A stretch of 64,000 nt of DNA from Phytoseiulus persimilis (lineage: Eukaryota; Arthropoda; Arachnida; Mesostigmata; Phytoseiidae), in assembly GCA_037576195.1 (NCBI GenBank), contig CM075103.1, positions 13,392,001 to 13,456,000 of the forward strand, in the 5' to 3' direction. The stretch's first letter is position 1. Each line of letters starts with the position of its first letter. The translations under genes and the position numbers were made by a program. The notes under the pieces are model-generated. The model saw nothing but the letters and a program-made list of their open reading frames with translations. It was not told the DNA's origin and did no database searches. Shown here piece after piece: positions 13,299 to 24,423 of the stretch.

Positions 13299-13352
13299 CA
13301 ACGACGACGACGTCCGCAACAACAACAACAGTAATGATGATGATGATGATCT
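13299..13352. repeat. trinucleotide microsatellite
   Basis: Consecutive imperfect runs of ACG, ACA and ATG units. The apparent Thr-rich and Met-rich peptides read here are translations of the repeat and not evidence for a gene. Confidence 0.7.
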
Positions 13353-15142
13353 ACCTACATCGAATGAACTTCGTTCACGTAGATAACGCATCGATAGATA
13401 CGACCGCGCGTGACCTTCGGAGCACAAAATCGAGGCCTTTATCTCGCAGCTCAGGGCGGTTTCGTTCCCTGGAGTTCGTCATCCGACTCGGAAAGGGTTG
13501 TGGAGGAGCCGCGAGTTCTGTTGGTGATCCGTGGTGTTTGCTGTTTCCGTGGATGAGCTCCTTGGAAGCACCCGAGAGCAGCACCGTGGAAAATCGTCTC
13601 TGACTGCGAAACTTCCCCCGAGATACGCTTCGTTTGCTTCGCCGGGCTTGGAGTGGAGTACAAAGCGCGCAGCAGTTGGATCTGCTACTCCCACGCGAGT
13701 TCCTCTCCTTTCGACGTCATAGGCCACGGCCCAGGCTTACCTGAGAGTCGGAATAGCCGACGTCATATGGATCTACGTGTACCTTGTTAGGCAGTGCTTG
13801 TTCCTTTCACGGAAAGATTTGCATGTGAATGAAACCCGAAGGGGTCGTCCGAACGACTTTTGATCAAAATGTATCTCTTCGCAGCGGTTTAGGAGAATGA
13901 TCCGCTCCGAATTGAGATGAGTTCTCTCAACTGGATCATACATCCGAGAGGGTGGAACATGAGCGGGGAGACTAGGGAGGGAAACCGCGGGAGACCGAAC
14001 AAGCCTGCGAAGGGAGCGAGGGGTATGTTCTCGTGGAATGTTTTGGCGGAAGAACCTGAGCGACAAGGAAAAAATCCACATCCGGAACTGGTCGAGCTGA
14101 GAGGCCCGGCCGCGATGCCGTACTTTGTAATCCTCATGCATCAGAACATACTTTTGAGGACAGACGGACCGTTTCGTTTGTCACGCACCTCGGTCGGCGC
14201 TCACGCACGTGTTGCGACGTGGTGTACTCGTGAATTCTCCTCCTAGCTCGACTCACGCATGTTTCGCTCCGTTAACCAAGAATGAGTCGCAGGTACTTGA
14301 TGCCTCCTCAAAAAACAAAGCGATCGGAGGAGGATGGTTTCAAGGCAAGACCGTGTCAGTAAGCTAAGGTCTTGTCGCCTCCAGGAGTCACAACGTGACC
14401 CCGACGTTCTTTCCCGGTTTTTCCGACTGATAGATATCTAACTAACGTAGTGAAGAGATTCTCCTTCGGCATCCGTTTCCCCATTCCAAAACGTCGGGCT
14501 AGTTGGCGGTACGTGAGCGAGAAGTACCGGTCACATATCGTTCCTCCTTCGCTGTCTCACCCCGGAGTTCAAACTCCCGGAATCGTTGCAAGAACCCATC
14601 GCCAATAACAACCCGATGTCGATTCCGGTTGACTTCTCATGGGAACTCTCTTTCTTCCGGGGCCACGGGAAATGTTACTGAAAGCAGTCGAATATTTCTG
14701 AAAAGCGTCCTCCGACAACAGGATACCCGGATGTCGGGAGCAACTCCTGGTATTCGAGTTGATTTCGTTCTCCTGAATGTCCGTGCCCATCGAGCCGGCC
14801 ATTGGCTTCTTCCCGGTCTGTACGAGCCTATCTGGAAAGCAAGCGTGTTCCCTCTTTCGATCCATCCTTCTCTCGAAGCACCGATCAGTCCAGTCTTGCT
14901 CCGTCCTTTTGCTCGCTCACTGACGGGCTCGGACGACTTCCACGTCAGCGCCGCGTGGCACAGTTGGAGCCTCCACCAGCGCCCTTGCGGCCTGCCAGTA
15001 GGGCTTGCTTGCCGTGCTGCTGTCGCGCTAGTTCACCACCTCTGTGGATCTCTTGCCGTTTCTGCTGCCTTCGCCGCTGTAGACGGTGGGCGCTGTGTTG
15101 CCATCTACCTGGAACGTCGCTCGGCCGTCTGTCGGCCAGCCG

Positions 15143-15185
15143 GATGGACTGACTGACTGACTGCCTGACTGACCGACCGACCGAC
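15143..15185. repeat. GACT/GACC tetranucleotide microsatellite
   Basis: Alternating GACT, GACC and GCCT units about 180 bp upstream of the inferred first coding exon of CrebA. It may lie in that gene's 5' leader or promoter; nothing in the sequence decides which. Confidence 0.6.
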
Positions 15186-15363
15186 TCGACGCCTGTCCCT
15201 CTTGCTTGACTGCCTGCGGCAAAAGCTCCAGCTACTGTTTTCATCCGGCCCGATTGTTGATGGGCATTGATTGCTCCGTGAAGAGCAGTACCACGCAACC
15301 GGCGACGGGAGAAACTACGGCAACCACAGCGAAAACAACTCGCTCCGACGGAAGAGGTTGGAC

Positions 15364-18300
15364 ATGATGTGCGAAGATCGTTACGAACTCATTCTGCCCA
15401 TTGAGACCGTAAGTTGGAACTTTCTCTCGTCGATAAGGTCCCGACTGGAGTTTCCGCTCCGTCATCGCATGGAGCGCTTCAAGACCAGATAGCTCCCCGC
15501 CGGGTCGGACACCGCGGCACGGTAGGATGCAACTCGGACACACTCATTGCCAGCTTACCATCGGGCAAGCTGGCTGCCACAGCCACCGCCTGTGTTTACA
15601 ACGCGCATGTCACTGGCTGTCACCGGCGCACTCCATGGCGGTGGTGCTGCTGCTGTTGCCATTCTCAGTGATGATGTCGGTAGTTGTGGTGCTCGAAGTT
15701 GACGACGGCGGGAGTGATGGCTTCGAGAAACCAGCATAAAATTTCAGGAGAAGAAGGAGCGACAGATATTCGCCCGAACAATTTATGTGGCGACCGCTTT
15801 CGCCGCCAAGCTGCAATAAGTCACGAGGACAGGACGAACAGATCGTAGGAACGAGCGGCAGATTGCTTCCAAGTATCACATTTTGTTCTCGAGTAACGCT
15901 TCCATCTCGAATATCCACGAAGTCAGGCTAACAGTGGAGAGCTGGGATGCGGGTAGTTCAGGGCTACATGGGTCCTGAAATACTGAGTCACCTCGGGCAG
16001 AAGACGAACTCGTATTGCGAATGGAACGCAGCTTCGGCCAGTCTCCGTCGATGACGGCATCTTGCTACTCCTTGCGGAAGTGCATCCGCAACTCCATGCT
16101 CCACGCAGAAATCACCAATCGAGTCGGTCTTGAAGAAGCCGTTGTCTTGAGAATCGAGGAAACTCGTCGTTGCTATGGCAACCGCAGCGTAGCGAGCTGA
16201 GACTGGTTTTCTTTGAAGATGCGCCGAGCTCCATAATGCTCCAGGCCACTCAAGAAACCTCCCAACGGAAGGAAATCCCTGTCTCAGCGGGTGCAGAGAG
16301 GAGCGAGCGCATCCGCACCGCCGTATTCTAAAAATAGTTCGTCTGTTGATACGGAGCGGACTATATGACCTTGAACATGAATCCGTTCTGTTACAGAGCG
16401 ACATGCCGTCTGAAGAATGGCTTCTGGACGCAAGTCCCATCCTCTTCCAAGATCGGATGATGTCCGACACAGTGACCGGGGAGCATTCGTATTCCAGCGC
16501 TCAGCAAGAAGTACACTGTGTGTTACCTGACATCAAAATGGAAGAAGGTGAGCGGGACCCATCGAATCATGCCCTCTGGACTTCAGCACTGCCTGTTCGA
16601 GATCGAGAATTCAGAGCTTAGATCGGTTAGATCGTTTCCTCAGGCTTTTTGAAGGAATATCACTAATTTCAGAGGACATGGACTCCGAAATATTCTCAGC
16701 TGTGCCAGTCTCCACTGCTACTGGTCAGCAGGACATTGTACAAATAAAAGAAGAGGTCGCCTCCCCGCCACAATCTCCAGTCGTATCGCCCGTCGGTGAG
16801 TGTCACCGGTCTCGTTTTCCGGCGAGGAAAGATAACGTGCCGACTAAGGAGGCCCCCATGAGCGTTTCTCAATCTGGCACGATGAGTTTCAGAATTCCGA
16901 GACTCGTTGATTCGCTCGTTGTATAGCTAAATCGTACACGCACGATACGTCCACATGAACGCTCGTTCTTATCCTTTCACTCACGCAATTATGCTATTTG
17001 TCATTTCAGGCCGTATAATGAGTGCGTCATCCGTGAAACGCAAAAGTCGATCGAGTTCTGCGGCTTCGGTTGCAACGAGCGCAGCACCGGGGTCATCCCT
17101 GTTGCGGGTTCCGCAGTCGACTCTCAACAACAGCACAGCACTAACAATTGAACCAGTCAGGGTCAAAGTTGAACCAGGTAAGCTACGCGGGAGGAGTTTC
17201 AATCGGAGGTTTGGGTCGTAGGTTTCACCGATCGACAGAGGATAGTTCGCCGGGACTGCATTTCTTCGGTTCTCACAGCTACGCTCGAGTCGGATCGATC
17301 TGTGTCCTGGTCCACTGAGTTGATCGGACGGTATTCCATTTAACCGCCGTTCGTGGAAGTTCGCTCACTTTTTCATGCGGTAAACCGTGGCCTGTTTTGA
17401 GCGTAACGTGGAAGCTCGGCAGATGGGGCCCAGCGAGCACCTGGTCGTCAGAATGTGCATCGGAACGGAACACGGCGGAGAATAAGGTGACGAAAAACGC
17501 ACTCACACCTGCGCGAGTTCGTCCGCTCCGCTGGGCATTGCGATGAGTTGTTGTTTGCCCCGCTCACCCACCTCCCACACCGCGGTTTTGAACTTGGTAC
17601 TTCAGCTCCCACTACGGGTTGTTCGAGAGTTCGTTCCAAGTGATTATGCTCGATTTCCAGGTCTCAACTGTTTACCACTGTCGCCGCCCTCTTCGGTGTC
17701 GAATGACTCCGAAAGCGATGGATCCATTTCGCCGGTCCACCCTTCTCAAATGAGCTGTCCCGTTCCTACGTCGAATCCTACTTCCTCGGCCAAGTGCAGG
17801 AAAATATCAGGGCCTTCTGCTCAACTCACATCACAACTCATCTCACGGTGAGCACGGATCCAGCTGCATGTCCATAGCCATTGAGGAAGTTCTCGGAGCT
17901 AGTCTCGGAGTGCACGAAATCGGTTCGGATGAGATTTTTTTATCGCGCGTTTCCGGTTTGCAGCCAAAGCAACTCGCGTTCGGGAGTCCTCTCTCTGACG
18001 GACGAGGAGAAGAGAACGTTGATCGCCGAAGGCTACCCAGTCCCCACGAAGCTTCCTCTGTCGAAAGCCGAGGAGCGTTCACTCAAGAAGATTCGTAGAA
18101 AGATCAAAAACAAGATCTCGGCGCAAGAGAGTCGTCGCAAGAAGAAGGAATACATGGACGCACTAGAGAAAAAGGTCGAAAATCTCACAGCCGACAATCG
18201 AGAGTTGAAAATTCGATACGACCGACTTCTACAGAAAAACGTGGCTCTCGTAGAACAGCTGCGGCTGGCCCAGACCAGCCTCGACGGTGGAGTGGCTGTC

Positions 18301-18496
18301 GAGGAGAACGTCGACGAGATCATAAATATCACCGACGTTGTAGAAGGTGAGCTCAACGTATTGATTGACTTCCGAGAACGCTCGTCGGACTGCTAGATAT
18401 CTGTTTCTGTTGGCACCCATGATTGTGAGCGACCACGACGAGCTCGCCGGACCCCCTCTAACATTGACATCCGCCATTTCAGATGCCTCCGTCTAG
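15364..18496 (+). CDS. CrebA: CrebA / CREB3-family bZIP transcription factor
   Basis: Nuclear transcription factor; Drosophila CrebA drives secretory-pathway genes. Exons: 15364-15408 (inferred), 16397-16547, 16673-16795, 17010-17177, 17661-17847, 17964-18346, 18483-18496; 356 aa. Exon 2 carries EEWLLDASP and the family hallmark EHSYS. Exon 5 has PLSPPSS followed by an SDSE-like acidic stretch, as in CrebA. Exon 6 encodes [20 protein letters not shown], then the basic region [20 protein letters not shown] (about residues 266-285) and a leucine zipper to about 325. All junctions are GT-AG and in phase. The last exon adds only four residues before TAG, so there is no transmembrane segment or S1P site as in vertebrate CREB3L proteins; as I recall, CrebA also ends soon after the zipper. 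The first exon rests only on a good GTAAGT donor and matching phase; otherwise translation could start at ATG 16403. Confidence 0.88.
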
Positions 18497-20763
18497 GATG
18501 CGCGACTGGTTGGACGCGCTCTTCGACTCTGTTAACCCTCTCAACTTTCACCCTGAAAGAAACTTCTGATAGAACGTCCGTTAATCAAAGTGTTCAGAAC
18601 TCCGACGCCTTGGATCGTGAAGTTCGAGAGAGAGGGAAGAAAAATATGAGAGAGACTGAGTTTTTCCCGCGTGGTGCAACCACGGTTGACGACGTCAGAG
18701 CTCTGAACCGAGGCCCGTGCAATCTACTGTATTTCGTCTCTTGGCGCTGGAAGCGGCCCACGTGCATTGGTGTTGAGTCTTCCATTGATAATGTGTCTAA
18801 CCGGAACCATGATCAGCAGCCGGGAACCGGCGGAGGAGTCGAAGAACGTTTCACTATGCTCCTGGGTTGACGTCCGTTATTGTTGATCTCCTAACGACCC
18901 CGTAGCAGTCGCAATGCTCCCGCTCGAGATATGACAGGACCGCGACGACAAGTCCTGTGTGTCGCCCACCGAAAACAAGCTTGAACACGACTGAGGCTTG
19001 AACCTCTCGATTGAAGGAAACTAGCCGAACTTAGCAATTTTAGGGAAAAATCTAGTTAACCTCAACGCGGTAATCATGACTCGGTGATCCTCGGGCGGTC
19101 GAGCACGCAGACGTAGTCGAAGAATCCACGGTACTAGTCGAAAATTTTCATAGAACGAATGAACAGCGAAGTTGAGAACATGAAACTGTGCAATCGTCTG
19201 AAACAGTCCATCTAGGTAGAAGGGTGAAGCCGATAACATTTCGTCTAGATACGCAGATATTGTGGGAAAGGGAAGACGTTCTCGAAGAGACCACACGTGT
19301 CTCCGGTGCGGACTATCCGCTCGGCACAACCTGCTGAGACGCGATGGCGTCTCCGGTCCCCCGAGCCGAGCAGACCTCGTCTAATTTAATGAAGTGAACT
19401 TCCAACAACCAACTAATCAAAGTAAATCGACGGATCCATCGGTGGATCGATCCTCAAGACGCCCGTGGCGGCGAAAATAGAGTATTTTTCCAGCGAGGAT
19501 TTAATCGAAAACCAGAGTTTAATATAGGCATCAACACTAATCGCATCATTCCGACCCGATTTACACGAAAGCATCGTTCCGCATCGATCGATGCGCATGG
19601 TCAGACACCAGTTCGGAAATCTGACCGACAGGAGACTGCAGCATCATCGGAGTTGCCACAAACTTCCGGAAAAATGACGGACTCCAACCTCTGCCCGGAC
19701 TCTCCTCGCTCTTGCGGTCTCCTTCTAGTTTCTTCCGCAGTGCCCACTTTTTGAGAACGAGCCGCGGCTCTTCGCTCCCAGACCTCGAGTATGCTCTGAT
19801 GCTTTTCTGCATCGCTCAAAGGTTGTGATTAGTTCCGCGCGGTCGATGTCTCCATGTTTCGACTCTACGTCAAGCGAACCCGGAGGGGGCGGGATTCTTC
19901 GGAAGTTCAAGGTGACTCTCATTGATACAGGGGGATCAACTCGAGCTGCTTAACTCGAGAGGATGAGGTGCGAGGGTTCGGAACGGTGCACCTAACAGCG
20001 GACCTCCGACGGTCCAATGCTCCTAACTACTGCGGTTAATCCGTTTGGTATCGGGTTTAGTTCTAATTTCTAGCCTAGCTACAAAGATTATCGATCGAAT
20101 CGGAACTTGCGCTCGGTTTGTTTACGCACGGGTAGCATACTTTCATCGATTGAGGACCAGGCGCCTCGTTGAGGCCTGTTCTGAGTCCTAGCTCGCTCGC
20201 TCACTCTGGAAATCTGGAAAACGATCTTGATTGGAATGTTAAAGATGGCTGTCGTTCTTTTGTGTTGATCAATCAAAGACCAAAAACGAGTTTGTAACGC
20301 GGAAAAATATGAAGCGGTTTGTAAATGATGTAAAAAAAACCACAGCGACAAAAATGGAAACACAAAACAACTATCTAGAGAAGAGAGAAAACTACACGGC
20401 TGCGTAGAATTCGAAACAGAAAACAAGGATGAGAGGAAAAGGTAACATGTTCAGGCATGGAATAAAAACATCAACTGGATTGTGTGCGTTCTCGCGGTCT
20501 CATAATGCCCTTCTGGTAGGTAGTCGGGATTCGGGGCTTTCTGCGGTCGTGCGATGGATAGAGTCCGGGGAAAAAATGCCACGAAATCAATTTCCATCTT
20601 TCGTGAATTCTTGAGAACTAATCATCTCAATTTCGCGAACAACGTGCGTACGCAGGTCATGTCGAGCTGGACACCTGAACGTAACATATCACCGACAACA
20701 TTCGATATCATCGGGGAAGCCAAAATGGATGTTCACGATAGAAAATAGTAAGGATACGTGGGC
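18497..20763. other. intergenic stretch between CrebA and WRNIP1
   Basis: These 2.3 kb separate the ends of two convergent genes. I see only short frames without motifs. Around 19940-20000 a GGTTCGGAAC box follows a TTAACTCGAGAGG-type stretch, faintly like a decayed tRNA-derived repeat, too degenerate to call. Confidence 0.5.
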
Positions 20764-23700
20764 TCATTTCAAATGCGCTGGCGGCGGCCCTCTGAAGAAG
20801 TTGAGATTGCTCAGGGATTCCGGCAGACACGTTCCATATTCCCCCTGAGCGTAGCCCAATTCTTTCATGAGCTTGGTTGGGGCGTTCCTGAAACGTGCGT
20901 CATCACGGTGAAAACTTAACGAAGGGACGAGATTGACCTTTGCTGATGATCCCTCCGGAATCTCTCACCTGATGGCCAAGGGAATCGGCGGGTGAGGTCC
21001 CTCGAAATCCCGAACGAACATCTCGGCCCTGCCGTACGCGTCGTAAGTGGCTCTCGATTTCGGCGCACGCGCAAACTGCACCGTGCAATGCGACAGCATG
21101 ATCTGGTGGAATTCGAATCGTCGCTCAAACTTCACAACGGCGATTGGGGACTCTGGAAACGAAAACATGGAGGCGACCCCGCCGAACTCACCCTGCATTC
21201 GGGCATCCCAATCTTCTCGCAGGCCTGGTGAGTCGCCATGGCCAAGCTCAGCATCGACGGATCTGCAAGTCCTATGTCTTCGGACGCGAACACCTTCCAA
21301 AATCGACGAGGAATTAAATTCTGTGAGAATTCGAGCTCGGAGGGAACCAAGGCAACTAGCTAGAAGCTGTTACTGGGTTCAAGGATCACGTATGAGAATT
21401 CTTCACGGCCCAGCTGAGCGGTTTGCTTCTCGCAAAACCGAACGAGAGAAGTGATCTCCGTAGCTCTATGGTCCCGGGGAACCTTGGACATCGACGACCG
21501 ATCCCCATCAGAAAACAAGGAAGAGGATCAGCACTCACGACGAGTCGTCGGGCGACGAAACGTGGGTCCTCCCCTCCAGCCAGCATTCTAGCGAGGTAGT
21601 AGAGCGCAGCTGTATCTTTACCGAAGCGCATGGATTTGTGGAACGCCGAGATGGTGTCATAGTGCTGATCGCCTGAATTCGGAATACGAGTTTTCTGTAC
21701 ATGCGGAACTTGGACGAAGATAAAGTCCCAAAGCCCTCTCGTCCTTGCAAGCTTCACCTTTCCGGTCATAGAGAAAATGCGTCTTCTTCAGGCTGTTCTT
21801 TATGTCGTCCTTGGTTATCGCGTATTTCTGGAGGTTCTTGAATCCCTCCACAGAAGACTGCAGTGAATTCAAGGCCGTGCGGGAATCTCCGTCAGAAATG
21901 CCCGTCAAGAAGTTCAGGGCGGACTCCGTGATAGAGAGGCCTGGAAACCGGAGGTCGAGAACATGTTGATCTGCGGCTCTCCCACATCGCTCGATATTGT
22001 GGAAAGTGAAGTACAGCAGTTGTCGTGGCACGATATGAGGAATGATTTCTTCTGAGCCGATGTTCCACCTCTCACCTTCGGGCAAATCTTGCGAATCATC
22101 CGGCACGATATCGACTTTCAAAGCATCCGTTGCACGTGATAGGATTGTCCGGATGTTCCCTTCTGATAGTTTTTCCAGAACGATGACCTTGCCTGCGGGG
22201 TTCATGGATTGTTCAGTTTCTACGCCGAATCATGGATCAGGACGGCAGAATAGCTTCAAGATTTGAGAGGAAAGCACACTGGTTTGACGTTCAGAAACTA
22301 GGGAGTGCGTTGCGAATCGAACCTACATCTGGACAGGAGTGCCGAGTTCAATGAAAACGAGGGATTTTCCGTTGTCGCACCAATCAGAGTTATGGTGCCC
22401 TTCTCGATGTGCGGTAGGAACACGTCCTGAGGAAAGAAGAAACAAAGAGTCAACCAGTCCGGGCTAGCTCGCTTCCACTGTCAAATTTCGACGAGGAACT
22501 CGCGCGAAATCGACCGGTCGAACCCACCTGTTGCGCCTTGTTGAACCTGTGAATCTCATCCAAAAACAGAATCGTCTTCAACCTGAACATTTTCTGATCG
22601 TTCTGGGCTTTGGCCACGACATCTTTCACGTCTTTGATACCCGCAGCAACCGCCGACAATGTCACAAAACGATGCCCCGAGGCTTGTGTCTTCTTCGAGA
22701 TGATGTGAGCGAGCGTCGTCTGGAATATATAGTCGAGAGAGGCTTGATCATTTGGTCGCAGACTGCGACGCTGGAGCACAGCTGTGGATCATCTGCTGCG
22801 CATCCATGAGCTCACCTTGCCGCATCCAGGAGGTCCCCACAAGATCAGAGAAGGCACGTTTGGCCCGTCGAGAAGACGCCTCAGCAGAGTTTTCTCGCCA
22901 ACCGCCTCCTCTTGACCAACGTAATCCTCCAAGGCGGTCGGTCGCATAATTTCAGCGAGGGGTTTGAAGCCGTCGTCTTTCTTCGAAGCTTTGGGTCGAC
23001 TTTCACTCGTATCAGATGCTGCAAGAGTCGAAAAGTCTTCAGCGTCTCTCAGAGAAACCACGGAAATGACACGTCACAGGAGTTTTGAACCCTGGCAGGA
23101 ACAAAGGGATGAACCTGTTTTGCACACACCTGGGAGAACAGGGTCGGGAACGCTGACGTGCTTTGGGGAATCATCGCAAATCACAATATCGTCGTCAGAG
23201 ATTCTTCGTTTTATCGCGGATACGGACGGTTCGGGACTCGACGTACCCGGTTTCTCCGCGGGCCTCTGCGTCCGCGGTTGAAAGAATGGATGCGCACTCT
23301 GCGTCAAAGAAACCCCGTCAGAAGTTTACGTGGCTCGTCATGAATCAGAATCGCAGAAGCCAAAGCCGCGAGCATCCATGCTCTTCGAAGAACCCCCTCG
23401 ATGTCGAGCTGTTAGACGGACCGCTCGATCGGAGGATCCGGCGAGCTTTCAGAAAACCCAAACAATCCCATCAATATCAACCGACACCCAAGCGGAACCA
23501 ACGATCATGAACCTGATCACCGGCGCACCGAATTAACTTCGATGATCACCACGAATTGGGTTTTTTTTCAGACCCCCGCCAACCGATGACCTCCGTCGTT
23601 TTCTTGCGACACGCTTCTCTCCTCTGCTCAGAGCCACGAAACTGATTCCGATGGGCAGGAAAGGGGGGAACGAGTCTTCCGGTGTCAGAGATCGGAGTGA

Positions 23701-24423
23701 CATTCGCAGTTGGCTTCGAGCGGATTCCTCGCGCAAGTGAGCTGCGATGGCGAATCAACGGCGAAATTATCGGAAATTTCGAGGGTTTTGTCCAGGTGGC
23801 CCTCCATAAGCTCAAAGATCTACCTCACATTAAGTGGGTCCGAAATAAGATAGTTGTGGGTTTTCGGGTTAGAATTTCTGCTTTTCAACCGAAAGTTTCC
23901 CAAGGGGATTCGATGGCCGCTGGGAAGCCGAAAGCGAACAGAGCGTAAACCGACGATTAGAGAATCAGTTGTTAAAGCCCAGAGCGTAGAACTTATTTCA
24001 AGAAAGATATAGATGAAGATATAGATGTTTTCGACAGCCGTTCCTTGAAGAAACCTCGAGACGACGGAAGTCAACAAACAAATCCGAATCTCTCGATTCC
24101 CGGGCGTAGTGATCCCACAACAAACGATTCACCGTCGTCCCGAATCAGGCGCGCAACAGATTTGCTGGCGATTCCGAAAACTTTTTCGAGAGCTAGACAC
24201 CGCGTCCACGGCCAGACAGAATGAGAGGAGTCTCGTGGACATCAACGAAACTCCGATCCGCGCACCCCACCTTGTTTGCGGAGCCCACTCTGGGTTTCTT
24301 GGATGGCCGGTGGGTGCTGGCATCGTTCTCTCCAATGCAGCGGTCCAGGTGTTGATTGATTAGATTGGCGACGACAGGCTTGCCGCACGAAGGACAATCG
24401 ACGGATTCGAGTTTCGGGGGCAT
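20764..24423 (-). CDS. WRNIP1: WRNIP1, AAA+ ATPase with UBZ zinc finger
   Basis: Genome-maintenance ATPase of the RarA/Mgs1/WRNIP1 family that acts at stalled replication forks and binds ubiquitin. Ten exons on the minus strand: 24271-24423, 23130-23298, 22816-23045, 22528-22719, 22327-22426, 21758-22192, 21539-21672, 21192-21293, 20969-21102, 20764-20887; 590 aa, against about 665 in human. The N-terminal UBZ finger uses Cys10, Cys13, His25 and Cys29. Walker A GPPGCGKT is split exactly after the lysine (residue 184) by intron 3. Walker B is [10 protein letters not shown], followed by [20 protein letters not shown] (sensor 1 and arginine-finger region). The C-terminal half keeps [23 protein letters not shown] and the terminal [11 protein letters not shown] motif. 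All junctions are GT-AG and in phase. The gene is head-to-head with glycerol kinase, 2.3 kb apart. Nothing essential is missing. Confidence 0.95.

Larger units (their letters stand above)
1..15363. other. gene-poor 15-kb stretch
   Basis: No protein family is recognisable on either strand. Open frames overlap on both strands, lack conserved motifs and look like the chance frames of GC-rich DNA. Identifiable content is limited to two related terminal-inverted-repeat elements (2658 and 12465), tetranucleotide and trinucleotide microsatellites, a GC-rich hairpin at 7258 and one candidate coding exon at 7433-7753. The stretch ends at the inferred first coding exon of CrebA, so part of it may be that gene's promoter and 5' leader; I found no TATA box or other core element that I trust. 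Confidence 0.5.

Noticed and set aside
14503..15156. 217-codon plus-strand frame upstream of CrebA
   Set aside because: It lacks an ATG at its start, runs into the microsatellite and has no family resemblance.
19940..20000. B-box-like GGTTCGGAAC on the plus strand
   Set aside because: One mismatch in the box, and no A box at the right distance.
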